DNA of 64,000 nucleotides from the NCBI RefSeq assembly GCF_041027365.1, contig NZ_JBFTEH010000004.1, positions 62,001 through 126,000 of the forward strand, read 5' to 3'. The notes beneath the pieces are model-generated. The model had not been told where the DNA came from, did not search any database, and was given only the letters and a program-made list of their open reading frames with translations. A program made the position numbers and the translations under genes. Below are positions 53,330 to 61,732 of this stretch, in pieces (the stretch's first letter is position 1; each line of letters begins with the position of its first letter). Source of the stretch: VKMB-3413 sp041027365 (lineage in GTDB: Bacteria > Pseudomonadota > Alphaproteobacteria > Rhizobiales > Rhizobiaceae).

Positions 53330-54691
53330 CTACGTCGCCGCCGGGCAGTCGATCGCGATGCTGCAGCCGCGCTCGCTCGGCTGGATCGACACGGCGAAGC
53401 CGTGCAGGTGGGCGATCGCCGCGACGAGGCTGAGGCCCAGCCCGTGGCCGGGAGCGTCGCGCGCCCGCGAGCGGTGGAAGCGCCGGAAGACCGCTTCCCG
53501 CTCGCCCGGATCGATGCCCGGCCCGTCGTCGCTGACCAGCACCCGCAGCCCGGATGGCGTCTCCGCCAGCTCGGCGCGAACCGAGCCGCCGGCGGGCGTG
53601 AACTTCACCGCGTTGTCGAGGAGATTGGCGAGCGCCTCCATGAGAAGGTCGGGGTCGCCCCGCACGATGCGATCCGGCGCGATCCGTTCCGACAGGGCGA
53701 CGCCCTTGCTCTCGGCGATCGGCTGGTAGAGCTCGACCGCGGTCCGAAGGACGCTGCCGAGGTCGACCGGCTCGAAATTGCCCCGCCGCACGCCCTGCTC
53801 GATGGCCCGGATGCGCAACAGGGCGCCGATCACGTGCAGCGCCTGATCGATGTCGGAGATCGCGCCGTCGACGAGGAGGCGAACGTCTTCCGGGCTCGAA
53901 ACGGCGTCGCCGCCGCGCTCGAGCTTGGCGCGCAGGCGCGTCAGCGGCGTGCGCAACTCGTGGGCGATGTCGTCGCCGACCCCGCGCAGCTCCGCCATCA
54001 GCGTCTCGATCCGGCCGAGCATCTGGTTCACCCCGGCCGAGATCAGGTCGAACTCGTCCTCGCCGCCGCGGACCGGCAGCCGCGCCTTCAGTCCGCCATC
54101 CGTGATCTCGTCGAGATGAAACCGGAACCGCCGCACACGCGCCTGGCCGCGGCGCGCGAGGACGATGCCGCCGAGGACAGCCAGCGCCGCTGCCGGCAAA
54201 ATGCTCAGCATGAGCGCGCGCCAGACCAGATGCTGGATCATCTGGTAGAAGTCGAGGTCGCGCCCGATGACGAGGAGATCGCCGCCAGCCGTGCGGCAGG
54301 CGACGGCCTCCGCCTCGTCCGGCGCAACCCCCGCCGGATCGGCGCGGCGCAGCGTCACGCGATGCGGGCCGGTTCCGGCGCGAAGCTCCGGCGGCGGCGT
54401 GAGGATGTTGCCCATGGTCGGCCGCCCGTCCCGGTCGAACAGGCCGATGAAGCCGGTCCGGTGCAGGTCGCCGTTCACCCGGTCGCCGATCGCGTCCGCC
54501 AGCCGGTCCGCGGAGAGCCGCGACAGGGCTGCGCAGTCCTCGGACAGCTCCCGCCCGAGGTCGGCCTGCCCCGCACTCACCGTCTGCCACCAGAACAGGG
54601 CGGAGAGGAGGATCGCCTGCAGGGCCAGCGCGGCCGCAATGCCCGCGCTCCAGCGGATGGTGATCTTGTCCAGGACGTCAGCCCGGCGCAT
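53330..54691 (-). CDS. Sensor histidine kinase (HAMP type)
   Basis: A 453-residue classical histidine kinase. Two membrane segments (about 14-35 and 156-178) enclose a periplasmic sensor with two cysteines. A HAMP linker follows, then the H box DIAHELRTPLTRLR (His244), N box NLLDNAVKFTP, G1 DDGPGI and G2 GHGLGLSLV. It overlaps the response-regulator gene by 14 bp, an ordinary two-component operon. The stimulus is unknown. Confidence 0.92.
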   Translation of the reverse strand: MRRADVLDKITIRWSAGIAAALALQAILLSALFWWQTVSAGQADLGRELSEDCAALSRLSADRLADAIGDRVNGDLHRTGFIGLFDRDGRPTMGNILTPPPELRAGTGPHRVTLRRADPAGVAPDEAEAVACRTAGGDLLVIGRDLDFYQMIQHLVWRALMLSILPAAALAVLGGIVLARRGQARVRRFRFHLDEITDGGLKARLPVRGGEDEFDLISAGVNQMLGRIETLMAELRGVGDDIAHELRTPLTRLRAKLERGGDAVSSPEDVRLLVDGAISDIDQALHVIGALLRIRAIEQGVRRGNFEPVDLGSVLRTAVELYQPIAESKGVALSERIAPDRIVRGDPDLLMEALANLLDNAVKFTPAGGSVRAELAETPSGLRVLVSDDGPGIDPGEREAVFRRFHRSRARDAPGHGLGLSLVAAIAHLHGFAVSIQPSERGCSIAIDCPAAT

Positions 54692-55355
54692 CGATGCGGT
54701 AGCCCTGGCCGCGCACGCTGCGGATCAGCGGCGTCTCGTCGTCGAGATCGACCTTGTGGCGCAGCTTGCCCATGTGGACGTCGACGACGTTGCTCCGCGG
54801 CTCGAAGCGGTAGCCCCACACGTCCTGCAGCAGCATCGAGCGCGTGACGACGCGGCCGCCGCGGCGGACGAGATATTCCAGCAGCTGGAATTCGCGCGGC
54901 AGAAGCTCGAGCGCGCGCTCGCCGCGAAAGGCGGTGCGCCGCAGGAGATCGAGCTCGATCGGGCCGAGGCGCAGGGCCGTCTCGCCCGCGCCGAGGGGCC
55001 GCCGCAACAGCGCCTCCAGCCGCGCCACCAGTTCGACCAGCGCGAACGGCTTGCAGAGATAGTCGTCGCCACCGATGTCGAGGCCCCTGACGCGCTCGCC
55101 GAGGTCGGACAGGGCGCTGAGGACGAGGACGGGCGTGCGGTCGCCGTTTTCGCGTAGCCGGCGGACCACTTCCAGCCCGTCGATGTCCGGCAGCATCCGG
55201 TCGAGGATGATGGCGTTCCACGAGCCCGCGGAGGCCGCCGCGAGCGCGGTCCGGCCGAAGCGCTCATGCTGCAGCCGGTGCCCGGCCCGCCGCAGCTCCA
55301 GCGCGATCTCCTCGGCCGTGCCGGCGTCATCCTCGATCAGCAGAACCTGCGACAT
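54678..55355 (-). CDS. OmpR-family response regulator
   Basis: A 225-residue regulator. The receiver has IEDDAGT and the phosphoacceptor Asp52 in IILDRMLPD, with Lys in CKPFAL. The C-terminal winged helix ends RSVRGQGYRIDA, typical of OmpR/PhoB proteins. It is first in the operon and is followed by the kinase, which overlaps it by 14 bp. The Mn catalase gene lies divergent across about 250 bp, so regulation of that gene is conceivable but not shown. Confidence 0.93.
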   Translation of the reverse strand: MSQVLLIEDDAGTAEEIALELRRAGHRLQHERFGRTALAAASAGSWNAIILDRMLPDIDGLEVVRRLRENGDRTPVLVLSALSDLGERVRGLDIGGDDYLCKPFALVELVARLEALLRRPLGAGETALRLGPIELDLLRRTAFRGERALELLPREFQLLEYLVRRGGRVVTRSMLLQDVWGYRFEPRSNVVDVHMGKLRHKVDLDDETPLIRSVRGQGYRIDAPG

Positions 55356-55606
55356 CGCCCGCCAACTCCCTCCGTTTTGCCGGCACCTGAAAGTATATCG
55401 CCGGCAAACGATCCCGCGGACTGGGTAAATCCGTCGTGATTACTGAAATTGCCTTCATGATATGAAGCAGTCTTTAGCGTCGTCAACGTTGCATGCTGCA
55501 GCATCGACGCCAGAATGAACCGTGGTCCTTTGACTTTCTCTTTGCGAGCCGAGCGCGGCGCAGGGAAGTGCAAAGCCGATATCGCCAAGATCAAAGGAGA
55601 CGCGGC

Positions 55607-56314
55607 GTGTTCATCCACAAGAAAGAGATCATGGTTCCCGTGGATATCAAGGAGCCGGATCCGCATTTCGGGCAGTACCTGCTCGAGCAGTTCGGCGGTG
55701 CAACCGGGGAACTGACGGCGGCGCTGCAGTATTTCACGCAGGCCCAGCACACCGACGACCCGCAGCTGCGGGACATGCTGCTCGACATCGCGACCGAGGA
55801 GTTCAGCCATCTGGAGGTCGTCGCCCATCTGATCGAGGCGCACACCAAGGGCGCGCAGCAGGCGAAGGCGTTCGAGAGCACGCTGTTCTCGATCCGCGGC
55901 AAGGGACCGCACCTGCTCGACAGCCAGGGCCAGCACTGGACCGCCAGCTATGTCAACGAGGGCGCCAGCCCGGTGCGCGACCTGCGCGCCGACGTCGCGG
56001 CGGAAGCCGGGGCGCTCGCCACCTACGAGGCGCTGCTCGACAAGGCCACCGACGAGGGCTCGAAGAAAGCGCTGCATTTCCTGGCGACCCGCGAGGTCGC
56101 GCATACCCAGATGTTCATGGACGCGCTGAAGGCGATGAACAAGCTGGACGAGCCGAACTTCGGCAACTTCAAGCCGGACGACACGGTCGACCTCTATTTC
56201 AACCTGTCCTCGACCGGCAATCCCTCCGACGACAAGCCGGCGCCCTGGATCGAGAACTCCTCGTTCAAATACATCGCGGATCCCGAGAACGCGAAGCATC
56301 CGCGCCAGAAGTAG
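55607..56314 (+). CDS. Manganese catalase (short form)
   Basis: A 235-residue dimanganese catalase-type protein of the ferritin-like superfamily. Putative ligands are Glu35 (GATGELTA), Glu65 and His68 (TEEFSHLE), Glu133 (AAEAGALA) and His166 (TREVAHTQMF), a complete set. It is shorter than the roughly 270-300 residues of characterised members, mainly at the C-terminus. GTG 55607 is the start, with AAAGGAGA six bases upstream; the frame is open further upstream. It removes hydrogen peroxide. It is closed by a strong terminator. Confidence 0.88.
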   Translation: MFIHKKEIMVPVDIKEPDPHFGQYLLEQFGGATGELTAALQYFTQAQHTDDPQLRDMLLDIATEEFSHLEVVAHLIEAHTKGAQQAKAFESTLFSIRGKGPHLLDSQGQHWTASYVNEGASPVRDLRADVAAEAGALATYEALLDKATDEGSKKALHFLATREVAHTQMFMDALKAMNKLDEPNFGNFKPDDTVDLYFNLSSTGNPSDDKPAPWIENSSFKYIADPENAKHPRQK

Positions 56315-56330
56315 CCGGACCGCCGCAACG

Positions 56331-56374
56331 GGCCGGCCGCGGGCGCGAAAGGGCGCGGCGGCCGGCCGATTTTT
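56331..56374 (+). terminator. Rho-independent terminator after the Mn catalase
   Basis: GGCCGGCCGC at 56331-56340 pairs with GCGGCCGGCC at 56358-56367, with an inner GCGC/GCGC pair and GAAAG loop. A run of five T residues follows at 56370-56374. Confidence 0.8.
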
Positions 56375-56395
56375 CCCGGCTCGACGGAGACCTTC

Positions 56396-56857
56396 ATGGC
56401 CGACGCCTTCACACTCCACCGGCGCAACCTGCTCAAGGCGGGCGCGATCGGCTCGCTCGCCGCCGTGGCGACGAAATCCTCCGCACTCGCGGCCACCATG
56501 CCGGAAGGGCTCGGCAGCGACGCTGCCGCGCTCGCGGCCTGGATCCGCACCAGCCCCGACGGGCGCATCCTGATCAGCATCGGCCAGACGCAGGGCGGCC
56601 GCCGGCCCGGCGAGTGGCACACGGCGGGGACGATCGAAGCGCCCGCCGCGGCGGAGGCCGCCGCCCTTGCGCCGCGCCTGGCGCTGACCTCCTACGAGGC
56701 CCGGCGGGAGGCGCACGCCTATGCCCGCGACCTGCTGATGGCGGTCGCGGCGCGCGGCTGGAGCGTGCCGCATGGCGAATGCGTCACGCGCTGCGGGCGC
56801 ATCCTGCACGAGGCGACGGGCCGCCAGATCCCATACCGGCTGTGGATGACGCTCTGA
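56396..56857 (+). CDS. Tat-signal protein resembling fragments of isoquinoline oxidoreductase beta subunit
   Basis: A 153-residue protein with a Tat signal (HRRNLLKAGAIGS, Arg9-Arg10) ending near residue 33. Residues 48-70 (AWIRTSPDGRILISIGQTQ) resemble the opening of the large IorB-type molybdenum hydroxylase, and residues about 105-148 (REAHAYARDLLMAVAARGW ... GRQIPY) resemble a later IorB segment. The roughly 600 residues of the rest of the enzyme are absent. It is either a remnant or a small protein derived from the family. GGAGA precedes the ATG. Adjacent genes are not molybdenum-enzyme partners. Confidence 0.55.
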   Translation: MADAFTLHRRNLLKAGAIGSLAAVATKSSALAATMPEGLGSDAAALAAWIRTSPDGRILISIGQTQGGRRPGEWHTAGTIEAPAAAEAAALAPRLALTSYEARREAHAYARDLLMAVAARGWSVPHGECVTRCGRILHEATGRQIPYRLWMTL

Positions 56858-56890
56858 GCGGGCCGGCGCTTGAGGCCGGCGACATCGTCC

Positions 56891-57400
56891 CTAGCCGAGC
56901 GCCTTGAGGTCGTCCCGCAGGCGGTCGAGGTCGCGCCCTTCCAGTTCGGCGTCGATCGCCGCATGGGTGTCGCGCCAGACCGGCAGGGCGTCGGCCAGGC
57001 GCCGGCGCCCTTCCTGCGTCAGCGTCAGCAGGCGGCCGCGCCGGTCTCGCGGGTCGACGGCGACCGTCAGAAGACCCTGCCGCTCCAGCGGCTTGAGCGC
57101 CGCCGTCAGGGTCGTCCGGTCCATGGCGAGGACGTCGGCGACGGCGCCGAAGGGCGCCGGCTGCGGCCGGTTCAGCGCCATCAGCAGCGAGAACTGACCG
57201 TTGGTGAGGCCATGCGGCTTCAGCGCCCTGTCGAAGCGACGCGCCAGCGCCCGCGCCGCCCGCTGCGCATGAAGGCAGAGGCAGTGGTCGCGCACATGCA
57301 GCGTGGTCTCGTAGGGGACCGGCGATCCCGCATCATCCGCGCCGTCTCGCGTCTGGAGGAGGGGCAGGGGCCCGCCCGAAGTCTTCGGCTGAGTGGTCAC
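56891..57400 (-). CDS. MarR family transcriptional regulator
   Basis: A 169-residue winged-helix regulator. The dimerisation helix carries Cys40 and Cys42 in HVRDHCLCLHAQRAARA. The DNA-recognition region is LAMDRTTLTAALKPLERQGL, and the wing is VDPRDRRGRLL. The adjacent cysteine pair may sense oxidants or electrophiles, as in other MarR members. The start is GTG 57400 with AAAGGAGA about ten bases upstream. The divergent DUF899 gene and a palindrome between them suggest autoregulation and control of that gene. Confidence 0.87.
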   Translation of the reverse strand: MTTQPKTSGGPLPLLQTRDGADDAGSPVPYETTLHVRDHCLCLHAQRAARALARRFDRALKPHGLTNGQFSLLMALNRPQPAPFGAVADVLAMDRTTLTAALKPLERQGLLTVAVDPRDRRGRLLTLTQEGRRRLADALPVWRDTHAAIDAELEGRDLDRLRDDLKALG

Positions 57401-57610
57401 CTCCCGGTCCGTCTCCTTTCCCCGTCGTCGGCAGGGGCGCAAGCCGCCGCTCTGCAACCAGCGCCGCCACGCGCCGTCCGCCGCGCCATACCCCCGCCTA
57501 CGCGCCCGGCCGCCGCTCGGCAATGCGGTCTTTTCGTCGCCTCCCGCGGGCGCCGCCGCCGGAGCCGAAGCCTCTCGCCGCGGGAGGGGAGGCAGCCCCT
57601 TTACTTCCGA

Positions 57611-57636
57611 CGGAAACGTTGATATCAACTTTTCCG
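57611..57636. promoter_or_regulatory. Putative MarR operator palindrome
   Basis: A 26-bp inverted repeat with 12 of 13 pairs matching. Its centre is the perfect 12-mer GTTGATATCAAC (57618-57629), flanked by CGGAAA and TTTCCG. It lies 39 bp upstream of the DUF899 ATG and 211 bp upstream of the MarR start, so a regulator there would control the DUF899-VOC side. Confidence 0.6.
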
Positions 57637-57674
57637 TCCATTGAACATACGCTTCGGGGATCAGGGAGGTCGTC

Positions 57675-58397
57675 ATGCCCGATCATGCGGTGGTGTCGCG
57701 GGAGGAATGGCTGGTCGCGCGCAGGGCGCTGCTGCAGCGGGAGCGGGAGGCGACGCATCTGCGCGATGCGGTCAATGCCGAACGCCTGGCGCTGCCCTGG
57801 GTGCGCGTCGACGTCGACTACCGATTCCAGACGCCGGACGGCGAAAAGACGCTCGGCGACCTGTTCGACGGGCGCAGCCAGCTGGTCGTCTATCACTTCA
57901 TGCTCGGCCCCGGCTGGAAGGCCGGCTGTCCCGGCTGCTCGTTCCTCGCCGATCATCTGGGTGGGGCGCTCGTCCATCTGAACCACCACGACGTGACCCT
58001 GACGGCGGTGTCGCGCGCGCCGCTGGCCGAGATCGGCCGCTACAAGGAGCGGATGGGGTGGCAATTCCCCTGGGTCTCCTCCTTCGGGACGCGCTTCAAC
58101 CGCGACTTCGGCGTCTCCTTCGATGCCGAGGACCATCTGAGCGGCAAGGTCCGCTACAACTATGCCGACCTGCCGGCCGGCGACGGCACGTCGGAGCTGC
58201 CTGGCCTCAGCGCCTTCTACCGCGACCCGGACGGCACGGTGTTCCACACCTATTCCAGCTATGCGCGCGGGCCGGAGGAACTGATCGGCACGCTGATGAT
58301 CCTCGACCGCGCACCGCTCGGGCGCAACGAGACCTCGACCATGGATTTCGTGCGCCGCCACGACGAATACGACCGCCCCGCCGCCGCGGCGGAATAG
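57675..58397 (+). CDS. DUF899 family thioredoxin-like protein
   Basis: A 240-residue DUF899 protein with a thioredoxin-like fold. Cys85 and Cys88 form the CPGC of AGCPGCSFLADH, and VYHFMLGP precedes it. The C-terminal part includes DPDGTVFHTYSSYARG and STMDFVRRHDEY. AGGGAGGT lies five bases before the ATG. Function unknown; a redox role is inferred from the CxxC. It is divergent from the cysteine-containing MarR and lies 54 bp before the VOC gene, so an electrophile or oxidant response is plausible. Confidence 0.87.
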   Translation: MPDHAVVSREEWLVARRALLQREREATHLRDAVNAERLALPWVRVDVDYRFQTPDGEKTLGDLFDGRSQLVVYHFMLGPGWKAGCPGCSFLADHLGGALVHLNHHDVTLTAVSRAPLAEIGRYKERMGWQFPWVSSFGTRFNRDFGVSFDAEDHLSGKVRYNYADLPAGDGTSELPGLSAFYRDPDGTVFHTYSSYARGPEELIGTLMILDRAPLGRNETSTMDFVRRHDEYDRPAAAAE

Positions 58398-58451
58398 CCG
58401 GGCCCCGGGCCTTCCAACGCTTTCGCTCATCGACGGAAGGAGATGGATCGC

Positions 58452-59222
58452 ATGACCCCCACACCCGCCCAGTTCGTCTGGTACGAGCTGACGACGACGG
58501 ATTCGGCAGCCGCCGGCGCATTCTACAACGGCGTTATCGGCTGGGAGCGCCGCGACTCCGGCATGCCCGGCGTCTCCTACACGCTGTTCTCCGCCGCCGG
58601 CCGCGATGTCGGCGGCATGATGGAGATCTCTGCGGAGATGCGCGACGCCGGCGTCTGCCCCGCCTGGACCGGCTATGTCCATGTCGACGACGTCGACCGC
58701 GCCGCGGAAAGTTTCCGGTCGCATGGTGGCCATGTGCGGCGGGAGCCCGGCGATATTCCCGGCGTCGGCCGCTTTGCCGTCGTTGCCGACCCGCACGGCG
58801 CGGTCATCACACTCTTCAAGAGCGAGGGGCCGGGCGAGGGACCGCCGCCGCAGGGCACGATCGGGCACGTCGGCTGGCGCGAGCTCCTCGCAGGGGATCT
58901 GGACCAGGCCTTCGGCTTCTACAACAGCGAGTTCGGCTGGCAGAAGGGCGAGGCGGTCGATATGGGCGCCATGGGCGTCTACCAGCTCTTCACGGCCGGC
59001 GCCGACGCCATCGGCGGCATGATGACCAAGCCGGCCGCCGTCCCCGCGCCGTTCTGGCTCTACTACTTCCAGGTGGATGGGATCGACGCGGCGGCAGCCC
59101 GCGTCACCGCCGGCGGCGGGACGATCGCGAACGGCCCGCACCAGGTGCCGGGCGGCAGCTGGATCGTCCACTGCCGCGATCCCGAGGGCGTGATGTTCGC
59201 GCTGGTGGCCGCTGGCCGCTGA
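58452..59222 (+). CDS. VOC family protein with two glyoxalase-type domains
   Basis: A 256-residue protein with two vicinal-oxygen-chelate domains: the first from FVWYELTTTDSAAAGAFYN to about residue 125, the second from GHVGWRELLAGDLDQAFGFY to the end. DPHGAVITLF and DPEGVMFALV close the two. Family members include hydroxylases and bleomycin-resistance-like proteins. The ATG at 58452 is preferred because AAGGAG stands about eight bases before it; an ATG at 58443 is too close to that site. Probably co-transcribed with the DUF899 gene. Confidence 0.85.
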   Translation: MTPTPAQFVWYELTTTDSAAAGAFYNGVIGWERRDSGMPGVSYTLFSAAGRDVGGMMEISAEMRDAGVCPAWTGYVHVDDVDRAAESFRSHGGHVRREPGDIPGVGRFAVVADPHGAVITLFKSEGPGEGPPPQGTIGHVGWRELLAGDLDQAFGFYNSEFGWQKGEAVDMGAMGVYQLFTAGADAIGGMMTKPAAVPAPFWLYYFQVDGIDAAAARVTAGGGTIANGPHQVPGGSWIVHCRDPEGVMFALVAAGR

Positions 59223-59420
59223 TCCGCGCCGTCCGCAGCGACGGCGCGCGCGGCACGCTTCGGCCGCCTTGCTCCATGCTTGCGACGCGGCCGTCCTGGG
59301 CGCATCCACCCACTTCCCCGGCACCGGCTGTTGGCGTATGGAGAGAGCAAAGCGCGCCGTGCCGTTCCGGGGGGAGAGGGGCGGGCCGCTCACCGGCTCA
59401 CTTTTCGGAACTGGCCCGAC

Positions 59421-59672
59421 ATGTCGCTCGAATGGGTCGGCGCGCTCGCCGCCGCCATGACCACGCTCTGCTGGCTCCCGCAGATCATGCAGCTCGCCAA
59501 GACCCGGCAGACCGCCGGCATCTCGCTAGCGACCAACGCCTTCCTTGCGGCGGGAATCGCGCTCTGGCTGATCTACGGCCTGTCGATCGGCTCGGCGCCG
59601 GTCATCGGGGCGAACGCACTGACGCTCGTCTTCATCCTCGTCATCGTCGGCTTCAAGCTGCGCTACCACTGA
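59421..59672 (+). CDS. SemiSWEET sugar transporter
   Basis: An 83-residue three-helix protein, a bacterial half-SWEET of the MtN3/PQ-loop family. The PQ motif is LCWLPQIMQL with Pro20-Gln21, followed by TRQTAGISLATNAFL and two further helices. SemiSWEETs dimerise to make a facilitator for sugars. The ATG at 59421 gives the usual size. No sugar-metabolism genes accompany it. Confidence 0.88.
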   Translation: MSLEWVGALAAAMTTLCWLPQIMQLAKTRQTAGISLATNAFLAAGIALWLIYGLSIGSAPVIGANALTLVFILVIVGFKLRYH

Positions 59673-59685
59673 CGCCCGTCGCCGG

Positions 59686-59913
59686 TCAGCTCCGCTGCGT
59701 CTTCTCCCGCCGCTCGTAGACGAACTTCACGAGTTCGCCGAGCGAGCCGATGAACATGCCGACCGAGCCGATGACGAAGAGCGAGACGGCGAGCGTGTAC
59801 CAGGAATCGAAGGTCTTGAAGAACAGCACAGAGCCGACGACGAAGCAGAAATTGCCGAGCAGCCCCAGCCCGAGATGAATCCAGGAATAGTCGCGGACGA
59901 GGGTTTGCAGCAT
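59686..59913 (-). CDS. YrhK-like membrane protein
   Basis: A 75-residue protein resembling the YrhK domain (PF14145): YSWIHLGLGLLGNFCFVVGS, then a KTFDSWYTLAVSLFVIGSVGMFIG-type second helix. Two transmembrane helices are clear. Function unknown. It converges with the SemiSWEET gene, 13 bp between stops. A plus-strand gap of about 225 bp without a recognised gene follows. Confidence 0.78.
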   Translation of the reverse strand: MLQTLVRDYSWIHLGLGLLGNFCFVVGSVLFFKTFDSWYTLAVSLFVIGSVGMFIGSLGELVKFVYERREKTQRS

Positions 59914-60138
59914 CGGGGCGGGGATCTCCTAAGGCGGGACACGGGAACGTTTGCTGGCTGCAAAGTCCCCCGGCGTCCGATGGAAAGCAGGGCGCTCTTC
60001 GGCTGCGTCAACCCATGGGCGGTCCAGGTGAGCGCCGTCGCCGGCTGCTGCAGACCGGCCCTGTCTGCCGCCTTCGCCGTCCGGCCGCCGCCCGCAGACC
60101 CACTGCGGGACGGCTTCCGCGCGGGTTCGCGAGCGGAC

Positions 60139-60540
60139 TCAGTCGGCCGCCGTCTCCGCCGGCACCGCGGTCGGCCGTCCCTCGTCGTCGATCGCGACCA
60201 TGACGAAGATCGCCTCCGTCACCTTCGCCCGATCCTGGCGCGCCTGCGGCTTCGCCCAGGCCTCGATCGAGAGGGTGATCGAGGTGCGACCGACCTTCTC
60301 GATCTTGGAATAGACGCAGAGCGTGTCGCCGATCTTCACCGGCCGCTTGAAGGTCAGCGCGTTCACCGCGACCGTGGCGACGCGGCCCCGTGCCCGCTCG
60401 GCGCCGCGGATGCCGGCCGCAAGGTCCATCTGCGACATGACCCAGCCGCCGAAGATGTCGCCGTTCGCATTGGCGTCGGCCGGCATGGCGGGGATCCGGA
60501 CCGTGAGTTCGCCCTTCGGCTGCGCGTCGCTTTCGTCCAT
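60139..60540 (-). CDS. Acyl-CoA thioesterase (YciA/hotdog fold)
   Basis: A 133-residue single hotdog-domain thioesterase. PADANANGDIFGGWVMSQMD is the YciA-type start with the catalytic Asn-Asp pair, followed by FKRPVKIGDTLCVYSKI. It hydrolyses acyl-CoA thioesters. The ATG at 60540 has GGAGAG seven bases upstream; the codon at 60564 is an alternative. It lies divergent from the flavoprotein gene. Confidence 0.87.
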   Translation of the reverse strand: MDESDAQPKGELTVRIPAMPADANANGDIFGGWVMSQMDLAAGIRGAERARGRVATVAVNALTFKRPVKIGDTLCVYSKIEKVGRTSITLSIEAWAKPQARQDRAKVTEAIFVMVAIDDEGRPTAVPAETAAD

Positions 60541-60767
60541 CTGCAACTCTCCGCAATCTGACATCGAGAGCCATATCAGACGCCTGCGGCTTTGGAAGCC
60601 GGCAGCCGCGCCTGTTGCGCCACGCGGGCATCGTGCTCGCCGGATGAGATCAATCGCGTAGCCTCGTCGAGGTTGGTTCGCCGTCGACATTCTTGCCCGG
60701 GGCGTCAGCCTGCGACTTTCCGGCGGCCGGCGCGTTGCCCCCGCGAAACCCGATGCAAAGGACGACC

Positions 60768-61730
60768 ATGGACGACCGGACGACACTCGACTGCCTGGTG
60801 ATCGGCGGCGGGCCCGTGGGACTGACTGCGGCGCTCTACCTCCAGCGCTTCCGCCGCTCGGTGCTGGTGGTCGATGCCGGCGCGAGCCGCGCGCGCTGGA
60901 TCCCCGAGAGCCACAACATCCCGTTCTTCGCCCGCGGCATCGCCGGGCCCGAGATCCTGTCGCGCGAGCGCGAGCATGCGAGCCGCTACGGCGTGAGGAC
61001 CCTCGCGGGAAACGTGACCGCGCTGGAGCGCACCGCCGACGGCTTTGCTGCGACCGTCGCGGCAGCGGATGGCGTGGCGGCGGATGGCGCGGCGGGAGAC
61101 GCCGGGCCGCGCCGCATCCTTTCCCGCAAGATCCTGCTCGCGACCGGCGCGAGGGATGTCGAGCCGGATCTGCCGGACATTGCGAGCGCGGTGCATGACG
61201 GGCTGGTGCGCTACTGCCCGATCTGCGACGGCTATGAATCGATCGGCAAGCGGGTGGCGGTGATCGGGCGCGGCGACCGCGGCGTCGGCGAGGCGCTGTT
61301 CATCCGGCGCACCTATTGCCGGGACGTCACCCTCCTGTCGCTCGGCAGTCGGCTTGAGTTGAGCGACGACGATGCACGGGAGCTGCGCGAGCGGGGCGTG
61401 TCGGTCGTCACCGCGCCGGTCGCCCGGCTGGACCGCGACGAGGCGGGCGTCCGGGTGCTGCCGCGGGACGGGGAGGCGCTGAGCTTCGACATCCTCTACG
61501 CCGCTCTCGGCATCACCTATCGCTCCGACCTCGCCCTCGACCTCGGAGCCGCCTGCGACGACCGTAAGGCGCTGATCGTCGACGCGCATGCGCAGACGAG
61601 CGTCGAAGGGCTCTACGCGGCCGGCGACGTCGTGACGGGGCTCGACCAGATCGTTGTCGGCATGGGCCAGGCGGCGCTCGCCGCGACGCACATCCACAAT
61701 CGCTGCGAACCGCGCACGCAGGACGAATAG
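60768..61730 (+). CDS. Thioredoxin-reductase-like FAD oxidoreductase
   Basis: A 320-residue NAD(P)/FAD-dependent protein of the thioredoxin-reductase fold. GGGPVG (13-18) binds FAD, the redox CxxC is Cys150-Cys153 in RYCPICDGYE, VIGRGDRGVG binds NAD(P)H, and YAAGDVVTGLDQI is the C-terminal FAD motif. AAAGGA lies seven bases before the ATG at 60768. Residues about 98-115 contain an Ala/Asp/Gly low-complexity insertion. The electron acceptor is unknown. The EamA gene's stop lies 3 bp away on the other strand. Confidence 0.87.
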   Translation: MDDRTTLDCLVIGGGPVGLTAALYLQRFRRSVLVVDAGASRARWIPESHNIPFFARGIAGPEILSREREHASRYGVRTLAGNVTALERTADGFAATVAAADGVAADGAAGDAGPRRILSRKILLATGARDVEPDLPDIASAVHDGLVRYCPICDGYESIGKRVAVIGRGDRGVGEALFIRRTYCRDVTLLSLGSRLELSDDDARELRERGVSVVTAPVARLDRDEAGVRVLPRDGEALSFDILYAALGITYRSDLALDLGAACDDRKALIVDAHAQTSVEGLYAAGDVVTGLDQIVVGMGQAALAATHIHNRCEPRTQDE

Positions 61731-61732
61731 GC

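Noticed and set aside
57611..57636. The long palindrome as a recombination or attachment site
   Set aside because: No integrase or duplicated flanking sequence is present; a regulator operator explains it better.
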